From Pseudoneurospora amorphoporcata (Eukaryota; Ascomycota; Sordariomycetes; Sordariales; Sordariaceae), in assembly GCA_033297205.1 (NCBI GenBank), contig MU859065.1:349857-413856 (forward strand): DNA of 64,000 bases, given 5' to 3'. The first letter of the stretch is position 1, and each line of letters begins with the position of its first letter. Below the pieces are notes generated by a model. That model worked only from the letters and a program-made list of their open reading frames with translations, did no database searches and was not told where the DNA came from. Position numbers and translations under genes: made by a program. This document shows positions 55,550 through 64,000 of this stretch, in pieces.

Positions 55550-55621
55550 GGCTCTGTGGTGTAGTGGTAGCATACTTGCTTTGGGTGCAAGTGGTCCCAA
55601 GTTCGAACCCTGGCTGAGCCC
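55550..55621 (+). tRNA. tRNA-Pro(UGG)-like gene, two stem mismatches
   Basis: A 72-nt cloverleaf without intron: acceptor GGCTCTG/CTGAGCC (one T-T mismatch at the sixth pair), D arm GTGT-AGTGGTA-GCAT, anticodon arm CTTGC-TTTGGGT-GCAAG with anticodon TGG at 55582-55584, variable TGGTC, T arm CCAAG-TTCGAAC-CCTGG (one A-C mismatch), discriminator C. The A box (TGGTGTAGTGGT) and B box (AGTTCGAACCC) are intact. An 8-nt T run at 55644-55651, 22 nt downstream, is a likely Pol III terminator. It decodes CCA and by wobble CCG proline codons. The mismatches leave open that it is a decaying copy. Confidence 0.82.
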
Positions 55622-55643
55622 GCAAGCAATTCATCTGTTCAAC

Positions 55644-55651
55644 TTTTTTTT
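55644..55651 (+). terminator. Pol III T-run terminator for the tRNA
   Basis: A run of eight T on the non-template strand shortly after the tRNA, the standard RNA polymerase III stop signal. Confidence 0.6.
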
Positions 55652-57299
55652 CTTTCTTCTTTTCGTTTTTACTTTTGGTTCTTGCATTGGATGCGCGCGC
55701 CGAGTCATGTCCGTCCGACTTGGTCACTACTTAGGAATCGACACGGAGGAGACACAACTTTCTCGATATGCAGGTGAGAGAAACGATCAGACCGGGCACG
55801 CTCAACTGGATCATGAGATGTAAGAGTGTTTTCCAAATGACAAGAGTTTTGCTTCCTTCCCTTGCCCCATGAAAAACAAGGACGTCGTCATGCCAGACAA
55901 TCCACAATGAAAATCCAACGTATGCCTAAACTACATGACTCCATGTGTGGAACCTGTTCTGCATACATGAGCATCCTTACCGCCGAATCAAAGGCGCAGC
56001 GCCCGTAGCCTGCTTTCTGTCAAACGCGTCAAACTGTAAATGTTGACAGCGGGACGGGAAGTCAGATCAAAACGGCGCTGCTGTCTTAACCCACGACGAC
56101 ATGATGCCCACGAGTTACAGAGGTATGGCCCGACGGCATACATGCAGATTCAGGAAGTACCTATACTCTAAATCTTGTTTGTTAACAAAACATGATTATA
56201 AACCTAACCCAGATAGAGCATTCATCCGACCCGTCGACCTCAATATGACCAACACCTTTTACAGATGACCGCCGATACCTGCTACCGACACCTGCCACAC
56301 CGAACCTTTACACCTGACTGGCGATGGGCAAACACGAATATTCACCGTTTAGCACGCCAAAGTACGACAAGGCAATGCGCCAAGTAACACGAAGAGCTCT
56401 TGGTCTTTGAAATTAGCTGTTTCCCGTCAGACGCCACCGTAGTCTTCATCACAATAACTTCTAGGCCACGATGTCCAACGAAGCACCAAGGAAACACCGT
56501 CATGTCGATCAAGAGGTTGTCAATGATCAGAATATTTTCTAGGGGTTCAGCTTTTTGCCACCTGCAAGGCTTCTCCGTCTCCCCTCCCCTTATAGCCAAC
56601 ATGCATACCTCTACATGCCTCACGGAATCCCAAGTAACCCTCTTCGCCTCACCCCTTCCCCAGTATTCTCCCATTTTTCTTTTGTGTGGGAGGCTTCCTC
56701 TGCATCTCTATTAACCATAACTTTATGTAATGATGGAAGAGCGAAAACTTGCATGGCGTCGTTACCCTGACCTCCCTGTGCCCAAAATACCATACTAAGC
56801 ACAGGGCAAAGGGAAGCCCGCCGCAGCCAGAAGCAGTGTCACAATGCGTGCCCCTCGCCCCTGCCGACGATTTGACCAAGCGCGATCACGTAAGTACCTT
56901 GACTTTTCTCAGTTGTATCCCACGGTCACAAGCCTGGAAGTAACGGATTGATCGAAACAAAAGGCGGTCAAACGACAACATGCCACTTTTAGACATCTTT
57001 TGGTGCAGTGCCTGGTAACATACCAAACAAGAGCACGGCACAGCATCGCAATCTCAATCGCAATCGCACCCTCAGCTCTCTTTCCGTTCTCCAGGTTTCG
57101 GGAATGTTTCAAATGCGGATGTGACAATTTCTTTGACGATTGGCAAATGTGACGGGACACGAGGCGATGAGATGTTGTGACTTGTGATTAGATCAAGGTA
57201 ATGAATGGGTCAGCGATGGATTTGAAATGATAAATGGAGAGACTGAGGTGTCGCCAGAAAAGCAATGCAATGGAGCGCAAACGATGATGCGTACATGCG

Positions 57300-57303
<4 letters not shown>

Positions 57304-57331
<28 letters not shown>
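57304..57331. repeat. Poly(T) tract, 28 nt
   Basis: 28 consecutive T on the plus strand, in non-coding sequence. Confidence 0.9.
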
Positions 57332-58286
57332 GACCACGTGCCTGGATGCGTGGATGTGTAACGTAGTATGGAGGCGCGATTGAACGACGACCGATGAGTT
57401 TCGAAAGATGGAGGAGGTGGCTGTCAACGGACACAAGGTTACTGCGTTAGTACCGTCGTTTATTGTAGCGGAAAAGTTAGTACCTCTACGCAGCGACGGG
57501 ACGTGGGAAATCGGGGAAATCGAAGATTGAAAGCGCATGTCCCCCCTCAGGTGCTTCAGGCCTGAGAAGTTTGGTGAGGCTGGATAAAGAAGGTTAATGG
57601 GTAGCCTTGCATTGAAATTTGAGACCCCTACTTGTAAGTAGGAATGGAGAGGTAAGAAAAGTTCGAGTTGGTGTCGCAAGATGACTTGGAAGTTGGGAGT
57701 TCCAGACGAAATCTTGTTTGCTGCACGCACCAGGGGCGGGCCGAGTGTCGGACAGTCCCTTCCATTCGTTCCGAGTACAAGTACTTAACCACCAAGTGCC
57801 TCTGGCCCGCCACCGGCCCGCACGACGCCCCGTTCTTCCCCACCAGCCGCCGAGGACCCGGGCGCCGCGTCGGCAGGTGGGCTTGGGTCGGCCGGCAACC
57901 CCCTTACCTCTAGAAGGAAGTTGCCCGCCGTCGCTTGCCGGTCTACCAGCAATGCATCAGGCCATTCTGGAATTTGCCTGAAAGTGCAACATATTTCCAA
58001 GTTTCAGTTGCCTTTTTTGTTCTTTTTTTTCTTTTTTCTTTTCTCCGCCAATGCAGTGAACCTGAACTTGAACTTTTGCTCTTTTTTCTCCAGATTTCCT
58101 GTCATATGGGACAAGCACTGGGCTGGACTGGACTGGCCGGGAAGAATGGGGTCAGTGGTGGTACGGTCAATGGGCACAAGAAAAGTGTGAGAATTGCGAC
58201 AAAATGAGGGGAATTGAGAGGGGGGCGATGGAAGGTTCAATGAGGAGGAGACGGTGGACACAATCAGGCACGACACGTTTGAAGAT

Positions 58287-58334
58287 AAAAAAAAAAAAAA
58301 AAATCCCCAAAAAAAAAAGAAAAAAAAAATAAAA
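58287..58334. repeat. Interrupted poly(A) tract
   Basis: 17 A, then TCCCC, then A runs broken by single G and T bases. In non-coding sequence, no retroelement body adjacent. Confidence 0.85.
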
Positions 58335-59369
58335 GAGGTAAGAGCGGAGGGACGGATTGGCCGTGCAGTTTTTCTATCTACGACACTTGCACTTTATCTA
58401 AATCAAGCCTTCCTGGGACATGCCGATCGTGAACCACCTGAAAAATGTGTCCTGATGTAATTTGTGTGGGCCCAAGGAAGGTACTATGGTCAGGGGCAGT
58501 GTCAGAGGCATCCAATGTGTTCTCCTCAGGATTCATGCATGTCTCAAGTCCAGGTGTAAGTACCTTACCTTACATCTTGCCTCTCTTCATGTTACTTACC
58601 GCCATAACAGCTTGCAGCGGGAAAGCACGACGGGCAAGGTGACGATGCGATGCGGTGGATACCATGGAAATATTGGGTGGGAGTGGAAAAAGGGAAGTAC
58701 GATAAGGATGCAATTGTTAATCCAATACAGCCCTTGTATTACCTTGACAGGCATCAAACTTAGAAGAGCGATGGCATGATGAGGCCCAGATGCTCACTCC
58801 AACCCCCACGAGATACTGATATTGGTCTGGTACGTACTCACCTCAGACAGCCGCTCAACTTGGAAGGGGGGATCAACCTCAATCTGAGGCATCGTTGTTC
58901 CGTCCGAGCTTCCATGCATCGATGGAGGTTGGGGACATGGATAGTTCGTCGTGGAGGTGATTGTCTTGTCCGGTGGGGTGATTGCAAAAAGCGGCCGAGC
59001 CAGGGGTAAGTCGCTATATCAAGGTAATATCTCCACCGGACATTACATCTGTCGTCAGCATCTTTGGCACCTACATTGTGCTGACGGGGACGGACACGGG
59101 AATGTGGATGGGGCAGTCCATGAATGCACATCTCCTCGGTGCAAGATACGGTTCTCAAACTGTCAGCAGCCAAACGACGGATAACTACCCGTACCCCGTG
59201 CCTTGCCAAACTCCCCCATCTAAAATCCGGCTATGTGGAAAAGGGGTATCGAATCGCGTTACCTGACGGCCTGCCTGTGAGTGGGTGGGTGGGCTGTTGA
59301 AAGAAAAGGTGCAGGTGTGATACTAAGTGTGGTGGGATGCCATGCACGTCTCGGAATTGGGTTAAACTA

Positions 59370-59625
59370 CCGTAGAAACTCGACAAACTGGCGAAAAGCT
59401 AATCCTGTTTTTCTGGCAGATATGTACAGGGAGCTGGCAGGATCAGCCCGCTTCGTGTACATGTAAATGTATGTGAGTTAACGTGGAGGGAAATATCCTT
59501 CAGTTTTCCCTAACTGGGCATAGGTATACATTTGCTGGTGTATGTTGGCTGACTGGGCTGATTCCTGCCTTACATCTGCCAGAAAAACAGGAAAAGCTTT
59601 TCGCCAGTTTGTCGAGTTTCTACGG
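59370..59625. mobile_element. Near-palindromic 256-bp MITE with TA target duplication (Tc1/mariner-like)
   Basis: The ends are inverted copies: CCGTAGAAACTCGACAAACT onward, matching for about 50 bp (through GGCGAAAAGCT and CCTGTTTTTCTGGCAGAT) with only a few mismatches. Pairing resumes further in (GGCAGGATCAGCCC against GGCAGGAATCAGCCC), so most of the element is one long imperfect hairpin. TA lies on each side (59368-59369 and 59626-59627). A TA duplication suggests the Tc1/mariner superfamily. There is no coding capacity. Confidence 0.82.
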
Positions 59626-59627
59626 TA

Positions 59628-60180
59628 GGTGAGGACGGAGGCTGATTAATGTCTCGAGCCCATGTGGATTTCTAGTCCCGTTGACAAAGTCCAACAATTC
59701 CAGCCACAGGAAAGCACAACGAATTCTTTAGGCCAACTATTGGGCCGTATGGCTATTAGTACTGGACGAGGCTAAGCAGCTCGGTGCAAGGACACACGCT
59801 GTGGCATTCTGTCGGAGGAGGACGAGGGGACTGGAAAGTGAGCCTTGTTCCGGAGTAGGGCAAAATGGTTGCCTCATTTGGTCGGCAGACATCAAAACGG
59901 ATCAACAGATGGAACATTGCAGATTTGGTGATCCACAAGACTCGGGAGCAAAGTCGCCACCTTCTGTTCATTGGTCAAATGAACTGGTGAGGCATTGACG
60001 ATGCATCATGCAAGGCTGTAAGGCTCTGACATTTGAAGTGGAATGACAAAGCTTTTGAAGCACGGATGGTCCTGAACATGCAAAATGCCACAAAAAAAGA
60101 GTGGACGTTTAGACAGGATGTCTAGTCCAGGCGAACCCCCCCTTCAACATTTACTCACGTATAACCCTAACTCAGAACGA
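59628..60180. other. Non-coding stretch before the AT-rich block
   Basis: No gene seen. Base composition is normal until about 60180 and then drops sharply into AT-rich sequence, marked by a short hairpin (TAAAGCGACTTCGCTTTA, 60212-60229). Confidence 0.5.
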
Positions 60181-60702
60181 GATTACGTCAGCGTACAAAG
60201 TACAGAATACATAAAGCGACTTCGCTTTATTACATATCTGCATTAGTGCTATATTTTTTTGTAATAAATAGAATATTTCTTTTTATATATATATATGTAA
60301 CTTTATAAATATATAGTAAAGTATTTGTAAAGTATTTGTAAAGTATTTTTAAAGTGTTTGTAAAGGGCTTGTAAAGTGTTAGTAAAGTGTTTATAAGATA
60401 TATATTAACTTTTTATTAAATTTAAATTAAATATATTAGATCAAGAATTTAATATTTTAATAATAATTATTTTATATATAATTTATACATTATAAGGTAG
60501 TTTATATATATAAAATAAATTAAATACTTAAATTAATATATATATAATAAATTAAATATTTAAATTTATATATATAATAAATTCAATAATTTTATTTATA
60601 TCTATATAAATATATCTAAAATTTTAGTAAAGTGTTTATAAAGTGTTAGTAAAGTGTATACTAACCCTTTATTATATTTAAATTAAATATAATTTATAAA
60701 AA

Positions 60703-61434
60703 GAGAAAGTCTATTTGCACGGTCATAAATATCTATTTGAACAGTGATCCACTTTTCTCCTCACATAAATCCCTAACCCTCGCGCGGCCATACATGTCAC
60801 ATGTATTCTTTCGAAAATTTCACTCAGAAATCTAGGCATTACCATTCTTTCATACGTGACATCAAACCGCAATGCCCAAACTAGATACGTACCCCCATAT
60901 CGCACTTTATAGGGCATTTTATAGCGTACTTTACAGGGCAGTTAGCAGCACGGTCGCACATTGTTCAATTGCACTCAATTGAGCGACTATCTCAATCGTA
61001 CTCAATTGCTGTCAATTGCTAGCGACTGTCAACGACTGTCATGACTGTCAGCAATTGTCATGGCTGTCAGCGATTGTCGCGGCTGTCAGCGATTGTCGGC
61101 TGTCAGCGATTGTCACGGCTGTCAGCGATTGTCGGCTGTTAGCGATTGTCACGGCTGTTAGCGATTGTCGGCTGTTAGCGATTGTCACGGCTGTCAGCGA
61201 TTGTCACGGCTGTCAGCGATTGTCAGCTGTTAGTGACTGTCACGGCTGTCAGCGATACGTGTGCTGTGCAGAGATCACAATGTGTAATGTGCTGTAATCT
61301 GGGGGCTTGGCGGTCGCGGTACGAGCGAGACTGGTGCTGGCGGGGAGGGGACGGCAAGGTTAGGGATATGTATAGGAGAAAAAAGTGGATCACCGTTCAA
61401 ATAGACAATTGTGACCGTGCAAATAGACTTTCTC
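60703..61434. mobile_element. Long-TIR non-autonomous DNA transposon, copy 1 (732 bp)
   Basis: Terminal inverted repeats of about 78 bp start GAGAAAGTCTATTTGCACGG and end in a CCCTAACC block; a few mismatches and a short indel separate the arms. The 8-bp TATAAAAA is duplicated on both sides (60695-60702 and 61435-61442). Inside each TIR a motif recurs directly (CTATTTGCACGGT, CTATTTGAACAGTGATCCAC), as transposase-binding subterminal repeats do. The interior carries a minisatellite but no transposase frame. An 8-bp duplication fits hAT; long TIRs beginning GAGA also fit Mutator-like elements. Confidence 0.85.
61062..61257 (+). repeat. Minisatellite of 17/19-bp units inside TIR element copy 1
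   Basis: About eleven units of GGCTGTYAGCGATTGTC, alternately with and without a trailing AC, with looser copies from 61018. The unit produces a spurious repetitive frame on the plus strand (61016-61297). Confidence 0.9.
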
Positions 61435-61791
61435 TATAAAAAATATAAATTTTAATAATATTTACTTTATATAAAACTTATTCTTTGTAAATATATTTAT
61501 ATATATATATAATAAACTAAATACTTCTATTTATATACGTATATAACTTTGTAAATATATATATAATAAAGTGTATACTAACTCTTTATTAAATTTAAAT
61601 TAAATATAATCTATAAAAATCTTTTTTTAAAAACTTAAATAATATCTATTTTATATAAAATTTATCTTTTATTAATCTATTTGTATATATATAATAAACA
61701 AAATTCTTTTATTTATATACGTATATTACTTTATAAAATATATATATATATAATAAAGTATTTGTAAAGTGTTCGCAAAGTGTTTACAAAG

Positions 61792-62667
61792 TGTGACAGT
61801 TCTAGTTTTGGGTGTTACATATTAGCTATCAAGGTTCTTATTGTCACATAGGAAGGTGTGTCACACGGACATCCGACCCTAAGCCTCACTAGGTTCCTAG
61901 GGAGCCGCACGGCTTGAACCCAAGCCTTGCTATACAGTTGGATGCCTCAGGTAACTAGGCCATACTCACCCTCGACGCTTGGCATCAGCCTCGAGATGGC
62001 CGGAGGCCTCCTCAGGTGTCCGGAGGCCTCCGGCCGCAACACCCACCTCGGCCGGACTCTTGGCCACCGGTACTGCTTACCCGAACTTCCCTCAATGCCA
62101 CCAGTACTGCTTACCCGAACTTCCCTCGATGCCACCGGGCTAGAGAGCCAACCATAGAAGTGCTGAAGACACTGAAAGATTACCACAAGACAATCCTAGT
62201 CATCCTAGGAACAACCATAGCCAACCAAGCAAGAAGCAGGGTGCCCGGATGAAGGACGGTGCTAGATGGAAGATAGGGAATAGATGAAGGCATTCTGAAA
62301 GATCCATATGTACATAGACTGCTAGACAAATGCCTTGAAGCCTCAGGTGACAAGGCTCGATACGTACCTCAAGTACGTACTGATTCCTTTTGGCATAAGA
62401 AGGCCTTGAAGCCTGGCCTTCTCATGGAGGTCGAGAGGGATCAACAAGGCCTTCGAGACCAAAGTAGTTTATTAGCTGAATCTGAACTACTGTTCTAAGC
62501 CCTGATCACAGCCCTTGTCACAAGGTGTCACCTACGAGAGTATAAAACCTAGAGCTCGTATCCTACCTTCCTATGAGGGAACTCTTCCCTCTTCAACTTC
62601 TTATCTTTAGTCTAAGATAATCAAGCGGTACACACTCTACCTATTGCCCTCTGGTTACGCTATGGCA
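61792..62667 (+). mobile_element. Solo-LTR-like sequence (876 bp)
   Basis: It begins TG (TGTGACAG) and ends CA (CTATGGCA), flanked by CAAAG (61787-61791) and TAAAG (62668-62672), a 5-bp duplication with one C-to-T difference. Its G/C content is normal, in sharp contrast to the AT-rich array on both sides. A TATA-box-like GTATAAAACC at about 62540-62549 lies some 120 bp before the end, as in an LTR with a U3-R-U5 layout in plus orientation. No internal retroelement sequence follows, so it would be a solo LTR. A tandem duplication lies at about 62066-62139 (unit ~37 bp including TACTGCTTACCCGAACTTCC). Confidence 0.6.
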
Positions 62668-62828
62668 TAAAGGGTTTGTAAAGTGTTTGTCAAGTGTTTA
62701 TAAAAGGTTTACAAAGTGTTAGTAAAGAGTTTACAAGGTGTTAATAAAGTATATACTAACCTTTATTAGATTTAAATGAAAGATAATTTATAAAAATATA
62801 ATGTTAAAACTTTTTTAATATTTATTTT

Positions 62829-63724
62829 GAGAAGCGCTACTCGCACGTTGGCAAAACTCTACTCGCACGTAGATCCACATTTTTTTCCCATACATAACCT
62901 GAACCCTAGCGACCTGCCATAGTCCCGCACTAGTTTAGGTCGTACTATGCCCGCCAAGCTCCCAAATTTCAGCCCAGTACACGTTCAGACCCCTGCAGTC
63001 GTACTGCACTGGCCACCCTAGTCTGGGCGCTCAAACTAACCCAGACTAGGCAGTCTAACTCTTGTAATTTTCTGGCACCAGCACTAGTACCTTATCGCAC
63101 TACTTTCTTTACCAAACCACCATCGCATACATCACCACATTGTAATCCTTCAATCTACTACGTCGTGCATCATCAGATATTATGAAGTAAACAAAGCGCC
63201 AGAATCTATCGACAGTATGGAATGATCCATCATTTTTCTGTGCGTTTTCCCAGCTAATCGCGATGTAGATGACTGATGTAGTGACCCAGCCGACGGGCGC
63301 ATGCGACCGTGGCGCTCACATCCCCTATAGTCTCATCGACCTCTCCCTTCTCGACCTCTCATAGATTAATGTAGAGTGCAGTACAGTATAGTGAGCTCAA
63401 TCGAGCTCAATCAGGCGACCTCAATTGAATGCGACATGCAAAAGTGCGACCGTGCTGCTAAGTACCCTATAAGACTGCTATATAAATGCCCTGTAAGAAC
63501 TAAGTCTGAGTGCAAATCTGGGAGTGTGTGCGCTGCAGTTTGGAATCTGGGCTTGGTATAGTATAGCAACCTTGAAAGATTGAAATGCCTAGATGTGCTT
63601 GGCGAAATTTATGAAAGAATACATCTGCTATAGCAGACTTCGAGCGGGTTCGGGTTATGTATGGGAAAAAAAATGTGGATCCACGTGCGAGTAGAGTTTT
63701 GCCAACGTGCGAGTAGCGCTTCTT
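62829..63724. mobile_element. Long-TIR non-autonomous DNA transposon, copy 2 (896 bp)
   Basis: TIRs of about 78 bp are almost identical to each other and start GAGAAGCGCTACTCGCACGT (left) or AAGAAGCGCT (right). TTTATTTT is duplicated on each side (62821-62828 and 63725-63732); removing the element restores the array sequence found elsewhere (AATATTTATTTTATATAAAA). The repeated CTACTCGCACG motif within the TIR, followed by GATCCAC and a T-run, parallels copy 1. An internal block (TTAGCAGCACGGTCGCAC) is shared with copy 1 in the opposite orientation. No coding capacity is seen. Confidence 0.87.
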
Positions 63725-64000
63725 TTTATTTTATATAAAATTTATATTTTATGTATATATTTATATATATATAAGATACTAAATCCTTCTATTAATATAC
63801 GTATATATCTTTATAAAATATATATATAATAAAGTATTAATAGAGTATTCGCAAAGTGTTTGTAAAGTGTTAGCAAATCCTTTATTAAATTTAAATTCAA
63901 TATTTTTTGTTAACGTGTGGCTAGTACTGTGCCTTGTAACTGCCTTGTACTACCTTGTAGTATAGAAGGCTAATTGCTGAGGACACTATTCCTTCTACGT

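Larger units (their letters stand above)
55652..59367. other. Gene-poor region with homopolymer tracts
   Basis: No gene recognised. Poly(T) at 57304-57331, poly(A) tracts at 58287-58334, a T-rich stretch near 58013-58040, and a 10-bp perfect inverted repeat (TGTCCGGTGG at 58967-58976 with its complement at 59033-59042). Confidence 0.45.
60235..63905. repeat. AT-rich diverged tandem array (unit ~200 bp), interrupted by insertions
   Basis: The same order of blocks recurs at least five times: TATATATATAATAAAC.., TATTTATATACGTATATA, CTTTATAAATATATATAATAAAGT, runs of an AAAGTGTTTGT unit, then CTAACYYTTTATTAAATTTAAATTAAATATAATTTATAAAA. Copies are recognisable near 60240-60470, 60480-60702, 61435-61625, 61626-61791 (continued at 62668-62828) and 63725-63905. 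The composition is extremely AT- and TpA-rich, as expected from RIP acting on repeats in Neurospora-like fungi. Two TIR elements and one LTR-like sequence interrupt it. Confidence 0.8.

Noticed and set aside
61016..61297. 93-codon repetitive frame
   Set aside because: It is a translation of the 17/19-bp minisatellite inside a MITE-like element.
1..64000. Dispersed 5S rRNA genes and CRISPR-like arrays
   Set aside because: I looked for the fungal 5S internal control region and for regular repeat-spacer arrays and saw neither; the regular repeats present are satellites and minisatellites.

Overview
This is a window of nuclear chromosome from a filamentous ascomycete, most likely a Sordariomycete of the Neurospora/Sordaria type (inference). 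The evidence: compact introns of 50-131 bp with GTAAGT-like donors, CTAAC/CTGAC branch sites and YAG acceptors; G/C-rich third codon positions in genes; long pyrimidine-rich leaders; large intergenic gaps; and an AT-rich, TpA-rich repeat block at the right end that looks like heterochromatin made by repeat-induced point mutation (RIP). There are no bacterial operons or viral genes.

Layout. From 1 to 2.5 kb I see no gene. A low-complexity hypothetical minus-strand gene (2.5-3.4 kb) has an in-frame TAG. A two-exon alpha/gamma-adaptin-binding protein (AAGAB/Irc6 family) is at 3.9-5.5 kb, with a 277-bp MITE sitting 88 bp upstream of its ATG. Two very large intronless membrane-transport genes follow, both on the minus strand: an ABCC (MRP/Ybt1-like) transporter (6.4-11.6 kb) and a P4-ATPase flippase (Dnf3-like, 14.7-19.9 kb). 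A three-exon homeobox transcription factor is at 23.3-25.3 kb, followed by about 9 kb without a recognisable gene.

From 34.6 to 45.5 kb is a gene cluster: a Sec14/CRAL-TRIO lipid-transfer protein (Pdr16-like, minus) divergent from DNA polymerase alpha B subunit (Pol12, plus); Pol12 is convergent with the splicing factor MFAP1 (minus). Upstream of MFAP1 is a spliced transcript-like unit of doubtful coding status. An unrecognised coiled-coil protein (minus) is divergent from a pICln homologue (plus). MFAP1 and pICln both belong to the spliceosome field, but nothing suggests co-regulation.

From 45.5 to 60 kb is a gene desert that holds simple-sequence tracts, one strong hairpin, a tRNA-Pro(UGG)-like gene with two stem mismatches, and a near-palindromic 256-bp TA-flanked element. 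From about 60.2 kb to the end is an AT-rich array of diverged ~200-bp repeats. Three elements are inserted in it: two related long-TIR elements (732 and 896 bp, 8-bp target duplications) and a solo-LTR-like sequence (876 bp). Because the array offers related uninterrupted copies, the insertion boundaries can be read directly. This nested block is the most interesting part of the window.

Limits: exon models come from reading splice signals and frame, not from transcripts, and family calls rest on motif recognition without database search.
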